A stretch of 39,233 nt of DNA. Source: JAUVZF01 sp964539385 (GTDB taxonomy: Bacteria; Planctomycetota; Phycisphaerae; FEN-1346). Numbering within the stretch: position 1 is the first letter of the stretch; every line of letters begins with the position of its first letter. The DNA lies in contig CAZIJC010000027.1 in NCBI GenBank assembly GCA_964539385.1, positions 1 through 39,233 of the forward strand. Direction: 5' to 3'. Position numbers and translations under genes: made by a program. This document shows, in pieces, positions 1-8,533 of this stretch. Under the pieces are notes generated by a model that was given only the letters and a program-made list of their open reading frames with translations, did no database searches and had not been told where the DNA came from.

Positions 1-64
1 GCCTCCGGAGTCGCTTGCGCACTTCCGGCTGGCCGCCTGAACCGGAGCAAGGCATATAAGTTCT

Positions 65-92
65 GCGCGGTGGGCAGTCTTGCCCACCGCGC
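65..92. repeat. Perfect 12-bp hairpin with 4-nt loop
   Basis: GCGCGGTGGGCA is followed by GTCT and then its exact reverse complement. No T-run follows on either strand, so it is not a standard intrinsic terminator. It lies just before a small ORF at 96 and could be a transcription-pausing or structured element. Its role is unknown. Confidence 0.6.
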
Positions 93-95
93 GAA

Positions 96-317
96 GTGAG
101 GAACGGTCCCAGGAACTTGAGGCTGTGGAGGAGCAAGAAGAGCCCTGAAGGAGCCCTTGACGAGGAAGAGCGAGAAGAAACCCTGCGCCAGATCCGCCGC
201 TTTGCAGGGTCCGGCAGGACCAGGGCTGAGAAGGAGCGGCACGAGCAGGAAGCCGCGGCACTATTCGACAAGTACAACGCTGGCGAGATGACCGTCGCCC
301 AGGACGGTCGTGGGTAA
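96..317 (+). CDS. Small charged hypothetical protein (weak)
   Basis: A 73-residue ORF starting with GTG directly after the hairpin at 65-92. The product is very rich in Glu, Arg and Lys and probably helical, with no recognisable domain. No good Shine-Dalgarno sequence precedes the start. Its last codons run into the recombinase-end repeat at 307-391, so the 3' part may be remodelled debris and the ORF may not be a real gene. Confidence 0.25.
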   Translation: MRNGPRNLRLWRSKKSPEGALDEEEREETLRQIRRFAGSGRTRAEKERHEQEAAALFDKYNAGEMTVAQDGRG

Positions 318-391
318 ATATGGTAGCGGGGGCAGGATTCGATACTGATTCTCCGGGTTCCTGGGAGTGGGAGGAAGTGGCACTAAGCGAT
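307..391 (+). repeat. Recombinase-end/tRNA 3'-derived repeat, copy 1
   Basis: This stretch closely matches 14756-14838 in the same orientation. It contains GTAGCGGGGGCAGGATTCGA, the reverse complement of a tRNA T-arm and acceptor 3' end. In the second copy the same bases form the translated C-terminus of a serine recombinase remnant. The likely reading is a scar of an element that integrated into a tRNA gene. The two copies differ at several positions, so this is old. Confidence 0.6.
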
Positions 392-441
392 GTGGTTGCC
401 GTGGGGTAGGGGGCCGGAATCCCTCCGCTGGCGAATCCGTT

Positions 442-1671
442 TCACTCTGCCTTCTCGGGGGGCTCGCTCCTCAGGCGTTTCTCCGCATCCTCAAGCCGCT
501 CGGCAAGTGGTGGGATCCAGCCCAAGGCTTCATGGACCCCATCCAGATTCAGCCCAAGCATTCCAGTGAGCATCGCATCCTCGAAGGCTTCGACAGGCTC
601 GAGAGAGTCCTTGGCCAACTCGGCCGCGCGTCGCCGAAGGCCTTCGCCGAGGCATCCATGTTTGTATAGAAGGCGTTTTACACACTCGAGCAGGACAAGC
701 TCCGAGACAATGAGGTGTGTAATCCAGCCCTTGTATTGAATCTCCTCTGTGGCCACGGGATCGCCGTGCACAATCCGACTGCGGAGTTCGTAGAAGTCCC
801 AAGCCCAACAGCCGACAAGGCTGAGCGTGTGGGTCTTGCCACTGTTGTCTGTGCGAGTGTCGGCGCGGAACTCGGGCGTGCGAATCTCACTTTCCATGTG
901 CTCGACGAAGTACTTCCGCTTCCCGTTCCGGGGGAACTCAAGGAGGACCTCAAAGGCTGTGGCAAGCATCACCACCCTGCTCATCCAGGAGACAGCTTCC
1001 GCCTCCGTCTGCGCCAGCCGATACCATTCGAGCGCCCGGAACAGACGCTCTCGGACATCAGCAGGGAACTCTGGGGCAAAGGCCCTGCTGAGTCCCTGCA
1101 GCAACTCTTGGTCAGGACCGCCGAAGGAGCCTCCCATAGCGAAGGGCCGCGAGATACGCACCTCTTCCATGTCGCTGTAGTAAGTCAGTGTACTTCCCGC
1201 CCGTATGCCAAGCCCGCGGTCCTCAGGGCGGAAGTTCCGTGCGTAAAGGGCGTAACGGCCCGCGGTGGGTGGAACAACGGTCCGGTTGTCCCCGCAGACG
1301 CCCAGTTGTGTCCCATTGGTTATCCTGGCGAAGACGTAGCAGTCAACGGCCGCGCGGAGGTTTCGAGCCTCGGCCTCCGAAAGCGGCCTAAAATCAATAG
1401 CGCCACATGAGCAGACCACAATCGTCTTCACCGGCTTGCCTACGTTGTCGACAAAGCACTTGAAGAAACGAGATAGGTGGTCCCGGACCGCTTTGTCCGT
1501 GATCTTCTGTTTAGCCTTCGCGTAGAAAGGCCAGAAGTCCACCCGGCCGATGGACAGCTCCTCGTGCAGACCGGCCCAAGGCATGTAGTTGATCTCCAAC
1601 GGCGGTTGCCGCCCGTCCTGCGGTCCAGAAGCCGCCGTGTTGTCATTGGAATCGCTCATGTCCCGTTCCAC
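442..1671 (-). CDS. HEPN-domain protein, ApeA-like
   Basis: The protein has 409 residues and is soluble. The C-terminal half has the layout of the ApeA-type HEPN family: a helical stretch around residues 225-310 ending in the R-x4-H motif RSRIVH (R297, H302), the usual HEPN ribonuclease signature. The N-terminal half is a mixed domain I do not recognise. HEPN proteins of this kind often act in abortive infection by cleaving RNA; that role is inferred here. The start is GTG at 1671, with an in-frame ATG four codons on as an alternative. The gene lies 34 bases downstream of another, broken HEPN-like gene in the same orientation, suggesting a former two-gene unit. Family assignment is from motif and layout only. 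Confidence 0.6.
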   Translation of the reverse strand: MERDMSDSNDNTAASGPQDGRQPPLEINYMPWAGLHEELSIGRVDFWPFYAKAKQKITDKAVRDHLSRFFKCFVDNVGKPVKTIVVCSCGAIDFRPLSEAEARNLRAAVDCYVFARITNGTQLGVCGDNRTVVPPTAGRYALYARNFRPEDRGLGIRAGSTLTYYSDMEEVRISRPFAMGGSFGGPDQELLQGLSRAFAPEFPADVRERLFRALEWYRLAQTEAEAVSWMSRVVMLATAFEVLLEFPRNGKRKYFVEHMESEIRTPEFRADTRTDNSGKTHTLSLVGCWAWDFYELRSRIVHGDPVATEEIQYKGWITHLIVSELVLLECVKRLLYKHGCLGEGLRRRAAELAKDSLEPVEAFEDAMLTGMLGLNLDGVHEALGWIPPLAERLEDAEKRLRSEPPEKAE

Positions 1672-1705
1672 ATTCTCGCCAGGCGCTCATCCCGACCATC
1701 GGCAA

Positions 1706-2309
1706 TCACACGTAAGCGGCGAGGGCGAAGAAGAACTCCTTCGTGTTCCTTATCATCTGGCGCCAATCTTCCTTCTCGAACTCAACATCGCTTCCCTCGG
1801 CTATGCCCGTTTCCGCTGTCAGTTCCGCGTCTGCTCTGCCGCGCCTGTGTTTGAAGCAATTCGAAAGGGACCGTGCCCGCCGAGGCCCTGCATAGCCGGC
1901 CAGTGTGTCCAGCTTCGCTCCAAGATCCGCCTCAAGTTCCCGCTTCAAGCGCCCCCCACGGAATCCGCCTCCCCTTCTTGTCCTTCAGTGGTCGGTTGGG
2001 GTTCTTGAAATGGCAAACGGAAGCACAGAACGCCTCCGTGACGCTGGCTATGGCCACGGCGATCCCGGCGCACAGAAATCGCTTTGTCTCTCGAAGCAAG
2101 TAAGCCTCATCGCCGAATTGTTCGTCTACCCACTCAGGCAGTTCTCCATACCTGTCCTTGGCTTCTTCAACACTGCTGTCCAGTTTGCCTTGCACAATGC
2201 GTTCCCACTGCCTTACAGCTTCAAGCAATCGTTCGAGGCGGTCGACCTCGATGCCCGCGAAGACCTCGAGGATCTCTCGTCTGTTGATGCGGCCCCATTC
2301 CCCCGTCAT
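1706..2309 (-). pseudogene. HEPN-like gene split by a frameshift in a G6 run
   Basis: The first part (2309 down to about 1957, ATG with strong GGAGGT ribosome binding site) encodes a helical protein. It continues in another frame (from about 1948 down to 1706) with the same character. The switch lies at six consecutive Gs on the coding strand (1952-1957). Removing one G joins the frames into a product of about 200 residues. The joined sequence contains LSNCFKHRRG, resembling the RxxxN/NCxKH core of one HEPN subgroup. This could be a true mutation, a slippage (phase-variable) tract, or a sequencing error. It is followed 34 bases later by the ApeA-like gene, so both may form a HEPN pair. Confidence 0.55.
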
Positions 2310-2500
2310 CAGTCACCTCCGAATAGCAGGCCAGCTGTGTCCTCTTTTGGGGGAAAATGCAGGAGATGTATCCTCAAGTTCGCGAGAATCGTCCTCCGCA
2401 GGGGTCATAGCATAGCAACAGGACGGAGATGCCACGCTGCATCGTACCAAGGGTGTGGGAGGTGGCACAAGGGGCGAGCTGCCGATGCGGGCGGTCTTGC

Positions 2501-3283
2501 CTATGCCATCTCCGGTGTAGTGTTCTTGAGGCGAGCCCTCTCGTACTCTTGGGTGGCCATCTCCGCCCGGTGGCGCCAACTTCGGGCCGTGGTATGCTTC
2601 ACAACTCGCGCCTCAGCCCACTCCTTCTGCGTCATTCGCTTGTAGACCTCGGTCTCCAGGAGCAGGTCATACTGGTTCTGGTTGATGACCTTCCGGTAGA
2701 CCAGGTCGAGGAGGTACGCTTCCATTTCCTCAGGGAAGATCTCGGATTCCTGGAGGTCGGCGAGCGCTGTGCACGCCTCATGACCCGGTCCCAGGTATTC
2801 GTGACTCTGGCGGTACTTCGCCTCGTCCCGCTGCCAGGCCGTGACTTTCTTCTTCGTGTCCAGAACAAGATTCACGTCGATCTTCCGCGGCCGCCGGTCA
2901 AGCGGGTAGGTAATCGCGACATGGAAGAAGTCGGCCTGGATTCTTGAAAACAGGTCGTCCGGGTTGGCGCAGGCTCGGCGTTTCCGCCGGAAGATGCGCA
3001 TCAGGCTGTCCCAGAAGACGAGATTCAGCAGTGGGAACAGCGTGCGGTGCCTGCCCGTCTGGATTCGCGCAACAAGAATGCCTAAGACGGCATCCTTATC
3101 CGCGTAGGCCGGATTACCTGGCCTGACGAGGGCTGCGAGGTCCTCAATTGAGGCATACTTCTCGAAGACCGGGTAGGTCTCGCGCAGCCATTCGATTTCC
3201 TGCCTGAGATCCCGCCTCTGAAGCTGGGCCTCCAGATCGCGCCGATATTGTGCGATCAGGGTACGAGAATCACGGGCGAGCAC
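2501..3283 (-). CDS. Divergent sigma-70-like DNA-binding protein, copy A
   Basis: The product is about 260 residues, paralogous along its length to the product at 17868-18614. Residues around 85-155 resemble sigma region 2 (a helix ending in FRRKRR, then PDDLFSRIQADFF and a basic helix). The C-terminal 60 residues resemble a sigma region 4 helix-turn-helix (MTQKEWAEA, then TARSWRHRAE). The GTG at 3283 is chosen because GGAGAGGAG precedes it by about seven bases, exactly as in the paralogue. The longer frame to 3343 would run through a conserved hairpin. A zinc-ribbon gene lies upstream on the same strand. No sigma family is assigned with certainty; it could be another wHTH-type regulator. Confidence 0.5.
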   Translation of the reverse strand: MLARDSRTLIAQYRRDLEAQLQRRDLRQEIEWLRETYPVFEKYASIEDLAALVRPGNPAYADKDAVLGILVARIQTGRHRTLFPLLNLVFWDSLMRIFRRKRRACANPDDLFSRIQADFFHVAITYPLDRRPRKIDVNLVLDTKKKVTAWQRDEAKYRQSHEYLGPGHEACTALADLQESEIFPEEMEAYLLDLVYRKVINQNQYDLLLETEVYKRMTQKEWAEARVVKHTTARSWRHRAEMATQEYERARLKNTTPEMA

Positions 3284-3296
3284 CTGCCTGCTCCTC

Positions 3297-3375
3297 TCCG
3301 GGACACGCCCGGATGGAGCGGCTCTGAAACGACACGAGCCCAATCGCAGGGGCGGTCCCCGTGACGATCAGGCTC
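3297..3375 (-). promoter_or_regulatory. Structured leader RNA element, copy A
   Basis: Two hairpins sit in the leader of the sigma-like gene. One is a 40-nt stem (3336-3375) with an 11-bp outer stem, a UCA bulge, a 5-bp inner stem and a 5-nt loop. The other is a 6-bp stem (3297-3313) directly abutting the ribosome binding site. All stem differences from copy B (18667-18706) keep pairing on the minus-strand RNA, mostly as G-U wobbles. On the plus strand they would be mismatches. The 22-nt linker is identical in both copies. Confidence 0.65.
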
Positions 3376-3474
3376 AAGCGGGCACTGGGCTCAGTGGCCT
3401 CTGGCCCGCTATGGTGGCTCTCTTCGCGTCGCCTAGATGGTTGTGTTCATAATGTGGGGCACGGGCTCATGGGC

Positions 3475-3834
3475 TCAGGCCCCGCTTACGTTGGCCTCCA
3501 AACTCGGTTCCTTGATGACTCGAATGAGGATTTCAACCTGTTTCTTACAGTGCCGGCAATACGCGAGAGCATGGCCCTCGCGAAGGCAAAGACCTGTGCG
3601 CCCTCCGCAGCGGGGGCAGTACACGGTTGTTCGCGGCTGGCTGTTCGTTTTCTCTTTACTGCCCGTGTTTCTTCCCTGCAGAATACGCGATGCTCGTTGT
3701 GCCGCGTCCAGCGCACAAAAAGGGCCGCCAGAGCAGAAGGCGCCGACATACGGCGAGCCTTCGGACCCGACGGCTTGATTGTTGTGTGGCGATACTGAAG
3801 AATTGCTACGAGGACTTCTGGGTGATTTTGTCAT
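3475..3834 (-). CDS. Small zinc-ribbon protein, copy A (start uncertain)
   Basis: The conserved part is the C-terminal 65 residues: a CPRC knuckle and a CRHC knuckle separated by about 16 residues, forming a small treble-clef or zinc-ribbon domain. It is nearly identical to the 54-residue protein at 18830-18994. The ATG used in that copy is ACG here, so the real start must differ. An ATG at 3834 gives 119 residues with an unconvincing N-terminus, so this copy may be impaired or use a non-standard start. It lies upstream of the sigma-like gene A, separated by the structured leader, and the pair is duplicated at 17.9-19.0 kb. The role may be nucleic-acid or protein binding as a partner or regulator of the sigma-like protein; this is inference. 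Confidence 0.5.
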   Translation of the reverse strand: MTKSPRSPRSNSSVSPHNNQAVGSEGSPYVGAFCSGGPFCALDAAQRASRILQGRNTGSKEKTNSQPRTTVYCPRCGGRTGLCLREGHALAYCRHCKKQVEILIRVIKEPSLEANVSGA

Positions 3835-4264
3835 CCTTTATTATTTTACCCGCCGACGGACGGCCGACACCGCCCGCTCCGCGTAACATTAGTGCAACTT
3901 CCATGCCAAATCCAATCTGGCCTGAACGCCACTGTTATCTCTTATCAAAGCCCAAAGCCTGCCTTTTTGGCACAGGACCAAACTCCACGGCGCTGCCATT
4001 ATGACACACCACTTGTGTTGGGGGTTGGCTTGGTGGCTGCTAGGGCGAGTAGGTGTTCAGGCTACGTTCCGCTATTCTTGGGGGTCGCCTGCGGGCCTTG
4101 CCGTGTCCTGCGTGGCACCCTGGCCACGAGTTCCTTGTCAAGGGGCGCCCGAAGCCGTCAAAGCGGGCATCCTGGCCATGGTCAGGGCTTCTGCCGGCGC
4201 GTGAGACGATAGCCTCACCGAGGCCCGGCCACCGCCTTTCCCCAAGGCCAGTGTGAAGGGGTTT
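3835..4264. other. Non-coding stretch
   Basis: I see no supportable gene here. Open frames overlap on both strands and lack ribosome binding sites or family resemblance. It ends at the tRNA-Met fragment and probably is insertion debris. Confidence 0.4.
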
Positions 4265-4310
4265 GTAGCGGGGCAGGATTCGAACCTGCGACCTTCGGGT
4301 TATGAGCCTG
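4265..4310 (-). pseudogene. 3' fragment of a tRNA-Met gene (att-like remnant)
   Basis: Read on the minus strand this holds the anticodon region CTCATAA (CAU), the variable loop, an intact T-arm (GCAGG TTCGAAT CCTGC) and the acceptor 3' strand CCCGCTA. The sequence upstream cannot pair with that acceptor strand and shows no D-arm, so the 5' half is missing. One anticodon-stem pair is also broken. CCA is not encoded. The fragment matches the tRNA-derived part of the repeats at 307 and 14756, consistent with an old integration hotspot. Confidence 0.6.
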
Positions 4311-4543
4311 ATTAGATGGGTTTTCGTAACCTCAGGCCATTCCGCCACTTACGACTTAATCCCTTGTCACGCAGGGCCTTACGGTGATCACCATGCCGAC
4401 CATGGTGACCATGTTGCGCACCAGATTTGCTACCTTTTCGCTACAATGCTCGCATTGACAAGCGAAAAACTCCGGGCCTCGAAGGTGGAGCGACAGAGGT
4501 AGGTTCAGAGGATACAGCGGCCCCTTCATTTTCTGGGTGGCTC
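4311..4543. other. Non-coding stretch after the exported-protein operon
   Basis: This is the 3' flank of the minus-strand operon. No stem followed by a T-run was found, and no gene is supported. Confidence 0.4.
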
Positions 4544-6838
4544 TTATTTTATCAGACGGGCTTCTATGCTCGCGACCTCGCGGTTGGCGAACTCGTCTGT
4601 GATCAACCACTGTTGATAGAGGCGTTCGATCTGCCTCAGATATCCGTCGACCGATCTCTGACGCAGGTCGCGGGTTGCCTTCTTCGGTCTATCCTCGTCG
4701 CGGATCGGCGGGCGTATGCGATCGACGGGTGGCTTGTAGGATGGATTGTAGACCAGGGCCGGCAGGTCTTCGGCGGGCAACAGATGGCGCCACAGGAAGG
4801 CCTGCATTCTGTCCTCGGCCGGCACGGCCTCGTGAGCGATCTCGCGGTTCCCAATCTTCGTACTGCCCACGACGGTAAGGTCGACCGGCTTCTCCATCTC
4901 CGCAAGGCTGGCTTTCACCGTCAGCCTCGTCACCTCTTTCTTGGCGGCCAGCGTGGCGCCGGACGATTCGAGGCCCTTCGGCAAGTCTTTGAGGCTCAGC
5001 TTGATCGGCCCGTCGAATCCGTCCTTGCGTATGGCGTAGACGGTCACCGCGGTGGCCTTCTTGCTGCGGATCACGATCCGGGAAGGGATCACACGCAACG
5101 CGAAATCGGGCTGCGGCTGGCTGATCCGGAGCCGGTAGGCATACTCCTTTCCTGCGTGTCGCCTCGTGTCGCCAAGGTGAATGAAGTAGTTTCCGTCGGC
5201 GGGCAGTTTCACCATGAGGTAGGAATCGGCGTGATCGGTGTTCAGCCCCGATGCGGCGTCGTAATGATCGTCGTTCAACGCGATGATCTTGCCATCCGCG
5301 CCGGTGACTTTGACGAAGGAATCGAACGGGGAACCGAGCCGGCGCGCGTGCACTTCCGCGACGATTGTCTCACCGGCTTTTCCTTCCACCTCGAAGACAT
5401 CCCAGTCACCCGGGCGATCCGCCCGCCCGTTGACGATGATGGGAAGACTCACTTTCTGTGCCTTCGACGGCTTGTCGTTAGATTCGGTGTCCAGGCACTC
5501 GGGCAGCGTGTCCAGCGCAAACGGCACGTAATTGGAGACGCGTTTCCCGTTGGTGGCGGCAATCAGATGGTGCCCCGGCTTTGCGTCTTTGGGCGGTGGC
5601 GCCAGGGTAGCCTTTTCCAGATTCCAGCCGTTCATCTCGATCTTGACCGGCTCGCCCGCACGGCCGCCTAACGGGAAGATGCTGGTCACAAACGGCAGTT
5701 CGCCGATGGTAATTCGATACGTAAAACTCTCGCGGCCACGAAAAAGCGCCTCGTTGATGGTGAGCACATACTCGCCGTCCGCGGGGACTTCAAAAAAGAG
5801 CACCGGGTCGGGATCGAAACGGAAATCGTCGTTGTACGCCAACTCCTTGCCGCCCGAGTCGTAGAGCCTCAGCACGGCCTGAAACCAACCGGGAACGCCG
5901 TCGGCGACATAGGGAACCAACGCCCGAGCCTTGACGGAGGTGACCAGACGCTGCCCCTTGCTTGCCTGAAAACGGTACCGGTTCACCTCGCCCGCGGCGA
6001 CCTGGCCGTTCATCGCGCACGGCACGGTGATGCGTACTTCCTCTTCTTCCAGCGGCCTTTTGCGCTGGGCCAGATGCTCCTTGCCGAGTACTGGCTTATT
6101 GCAGGTCTTCATCGGCTTGCGGGCAACTTCGGGCACTTGGCCCACGTAAAAGGGCAGCGCGTTGGAAATGCCCCGTCTCGTGATGACTCGGATCTCTCGC
6201 CGGCCGGATTTGGCATCGGGGGCCACCGTGATCTCGGCAAAGACGAGTTCGCAGTGTGCCCGAACGGCCGGATTGCGCTCGTCTTCCGCGAAAATCCTTT
6301 GGATCCGTTCGATCAATATCCGCTTTGCCGCTTCTTGCGGGGACTTCGGAGGCGCCTTCTTCGCTTTCGCTCGACCCGGTTTCTGGTTTTTCGCTGCCGG
6401 CAGGTTCGCATTGCAGAAGAGGCAGACGGTGGCGCCAAGCGGATTAAGACGACTGCATGCCGGACACATCACACCCTGGACCTCAGGTGGTTCCACGCGC
6501 TCGGGGAACTCAAAGAAGGCCATCTTGGCGGCCATCGCGTCGCTTACCGTCGTTTCCTTCTTCCGCAACTCCTTCAGTTGCTCTCGGAGTAACCTCATCT
6601 CCTGGTTGTTCATGACCCTGTAGTAATCGACCAACCGGGCGGAAACGCCTTCACCGGTCACAACCACATCAGAGACATACGTGAGCTGTTGCCCACCTAA
6701 CCTGATGGAGAAGGTAGTGCCCTGCTGGCCGCCGGCGGGATAGACGTAACCGATGTACTGGTTCTGCGCCAGGACCGAGGATGCCGAGGCCACCAGGATG
6801 GCCAGCCCCAGGATCGGCAGCCTCTTGAACCGAACCAT
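4544..6838 (-). CDS. Exported PPC-type beta-domain protein
   Basis: The protein has 764 residues with a clear Sec signal peptide (basic start, hydrophobic core, cut near VLAQ). ATG at 6838 is preceded by GGAGGA at good spacing; the longer frame only adds a non-signal extension. It opens with an IPT-like segment around YVYPAGGQQGTTFSIRLGG. Next comes a double CxxC zinc-knuckle stretch near residue 120-145 and then repeated beta domains resembling bacterial pre-peptidase C-terminal domains (patterns such as YNDDFRFDPD and ALNDDHYD). Proteins like this are common in planctomycetes next to DUF1501/DUF1549 genes, probably in the cell envelope. It is the last gene of the operon. The internal zinc-knuckle segment in an exported protein is odd. 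Confidence 0.7.
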   Translation of the reverse strand: MVRFKRLPILGLAILVASASSVLAQNQYIGYVYPAGGQQGTTFSIRLGGQQLTYVSDVVVTGEGVSARLVDYYRVMNNQEMRLLREQLKELRKKETTVSDAMAAKMAFFEFPERVEPPEVQGVMCPACSRLNPLGATVCLFCNANLPAAKNQKPGRAKAKKAPPKSPQEAAKRILIERIQRIFAEDERNPAVRAHCELVFAEITVAPDAKSGRREIRVITRRGISNALPFYVGQVPEVARKPMKTCNKPVLGKEHLAQRKRPLEEEEVRITVPCAMNGQVAAGEVNRYRFQASKGQRLVTSVKARALVPYVADGVPGWFQAVLRLYDSGGKELAYNDDFRFDPDPVLFFEVPADGEYVLTINEALFRGRESFTYRITIGELPFVTSIFPLGGRAGEPVKIEMNGWNLEKATLAPPPKDAKPGHHLIAATNGKRVSNYVPFALDTLPECLDTESNDKPSKAQKVSLPIIVNGRADRPGDWDVFEVEGKAGETIVAEVHARRLGSPFDSFVKVTGADGKIIALNDDHYDAASGLNTDHADSYLMVKLPADGNYFIHLGDTRRHAGKEYAYRLRISQPQPDFALRVIPSRIVIRSKKATAVTVYAIRKDGFDGPIKLSLKDLPKGLESSGATLAAKKEVTRLTVKASLAEMEKPVDLTVVGSTKIGNREIAHEAVPAEDRMQAFLWRHLLPAEDLPALVYNPSYKPPVDRIRPPIRDEDRPKKATRDLRQRSVDGYLRQIERLYQQWLITDEFANREVASIEARLIK

Positions 6839-7025
6839 TGCGCTCCTCCGTTTTCTGCCATGTCGGCTGGGTTGTGGCAGGGTCTCACGACGCTGCCACT
6901 GCCTGCAGCCGAACGCTTCCAGGGTCAAGAACCATTGGGTGTTGGGTCGGCAGGTGGAGACCTTGGGTCGTCGCGTTGGCCCGGTCGGAAGACCGGCCCA
7001 CCACATCGCCACCTGCCGCCGATGG

Positions 7026-8447
7026 TCAGATGATTTCTTCCAGAAGCCCGGCTGACTTCATACCTTCCTTTTCCGCGTCCAACACGTAGGCATCGAACCC
7101 CAAGGGGTGAGGCAGTTTGGCGGTGGCGTCGATGCCGGCCAACAGATAGAAGGTGCCCAGAAGGTCCGCCGGATAGACGGGCCTTTCCTTGACCTTTTCA
7201 CCTTTCTCATCAGACGATCCAACCACGCGGCCGCCTTTGAATCCGCCGCCGGCGACCAGCACGGTGAAAACAGCCCCATAGTGGTGGCGGCCCCCGTTCC
7301 AGGGCGGTTCCCAGGAGACCTTCGGCGTTCTGCCAAACTCGCCGGTACACCAGACCAGCGTGCTATCCAGCAAGCCGCGATCGCTCAGGTCCGCAAGCAG
7401 CACTGCCAACCCCTGGTCCAACATGGGACACTGTCGCTTCATTGTCGGGAAGTGGTTCGCGTGCGTGTCCCAGCCACCGGGGAAGCTGATGGTGATGTAA
7501 GGCACGCCCGCCTCGACCATCCGCCGCGCCGCCAGGCATTCCTGGCCGAACGTGTGTCGGCCATAGCGATCTCTGATCGCCGCAGGTTCGTTGTCGAGAT
7601 TGAATACTTCCTTCCCCTGGCCCAAGATCAACCCGTAGGCCTTGTGCTTGGCCTTTTCGGCGGTAGCCATCTCCGGGACGTCCGCAAGGCCGTAGCCCAA
7701 GAGATTGACTTTATCGAGCAACTCCCGGCGGGCCTTTTGCCGCCCGTCGTTGATGCCCCGGTTGACAATCCCCTGCACCTCGAAGCGGTCCGCGTTCGGG
7801 TCGCCGCCCGTGGCAAAGGGCTTGTACGCGGGGCCCAGGAAGCCCTCCTCGGAAAACCGTCCGGCCGCCCTGAGCATCACGATGTAGGGCGGAAGCAGCC
7901 CTTGGTACTCGTTCTTCTTGAAGAAGGTGAACATAGCGCCCACACTGGGGTAGGCCAGGCGCCCGCCGGGCTTGTGACCGGTTTGCATCAGGTAGGCCGC
8001 CGTCTCGTGGCCGTTGATGCCATGGGTCATGCTGCGGATCAGGGCGTACTTGTCGGCCTGCTTGGCCAGTTGGGGGAACAGCGCGCCGAGTTGGACTCCA
8101 TCCACGTTCGTGGGGATGACTTTACTAAACTCGCCCAAGTAGTCGTAGCCCGTGCCCGGCTTCGGATCCCAGGTATCGTTCTGCGACATGCCGCCCCACA
8201 AGAATATCTGGACGACCGACTTGATCTTTCCCTTGTTCTTGGCTTTGGCTTTGGCCGCCGCGTCTCGGGCGGCCTTCTGTTTGGCGAGTTCCTGTTCCTG
8301 CTCAGGCGTCTTCTTGGCCGGGGCCGCAAAAACGCGGGAACTCAGACCACCGGCCGCGATCATACCCGCCGCACCCCAAACGCCGAGCCGCATGGCCTCG
8401 CGCCGAGACACATGCTGCTGGTTGTCCGGACTCTGGTTTGCGCTCAT
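7026..8447 (-). CDS. DUF1501 protein with Tat signal
   Basis: The product has 473 residues. ATG at 8447 has AAGGAG seven bases upstream. The N-terminus carries a twin-arginine motif (SRREAMRLG) followed by a hydrophobic run, so export through Tat is expected. The rest fits DUF1501, a family in the alkaline-phosphatase-like/sulfatase superfamily: LWGGMSQNDTWDPKPG near the start, SMTHGINGHETAAYLMQTGH, GGWDTHANH, and TGEFGRTPK near the C-terminus. In planctomycetes the gene almost always sits beside a DUF1549/DUF1553 gene, as here (87 bases downstream of it). The substrate is unknown; sulfated or phosphorylated polysaccharide handling is often suggested but unproven. Confidence 0.85.
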   Translation of the reverse strand: MSANQSPDNQQHVSRREAMRLGVWGAAGMIAAGGLSSRVFAAPAKKTPEQEQELAKQKAARDAAAKAKAKNKGKIKSVVQIFLWGGMSQNDTWDPKPGTGYDYLGEFSKVIPTNVDGVQLGALFPQLAKQADKYALIRSMTHGINGHETAAYLMQTGHKPGGRLAYPSVGAMFTFFKKNEYQGLLPPYIVMLRAAGRFSEEGFLGPAYKPFATGGDPNADRFEVQGIVNRGINDGRQKARRELLDKVNLLGYGLADVPEMATAEKAKHKAYGLILGQGKEVFNLDNEPAAIRDRYGRHTFGQECLAARRMVEAGVPYITISFPGGWDTHANHFPTMKRQCPMLDQGLAVLLADLSDRGLLDSTLVWCTGEFGRTPKVSWEPPWNGGRHHYGAVFTVLVAGGGFKGGRVVGSSDEKGEKVKERPVYPADLLGTFYLLAGIDATAKLPHPLGFDAYVLDAEKEGMKSAGLLEEII

Positions 8448-8533
8448 CGTATCACTCCTTTTCCTACCTCGCTTTTGATTGTCGTACCGGGAAACCAATG
8501 ATTTTGAATTATATCCTCCCGCTTCGGCAACAA

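Noticed and set aside
4265..4340. Complete tRNA-Met gene
   Set aside because: The 5' half cannot pair with the acceptor strand and lacks a D-arm; only the 3' part is present.
7026..8447. DUF1501 protein as a PglZ homologue of the BREX-like system
   Set aside because: Both belong to the alkaline-phosphatase-like superfamily, but this one is Tat-exported and sits in an unrelated operon.
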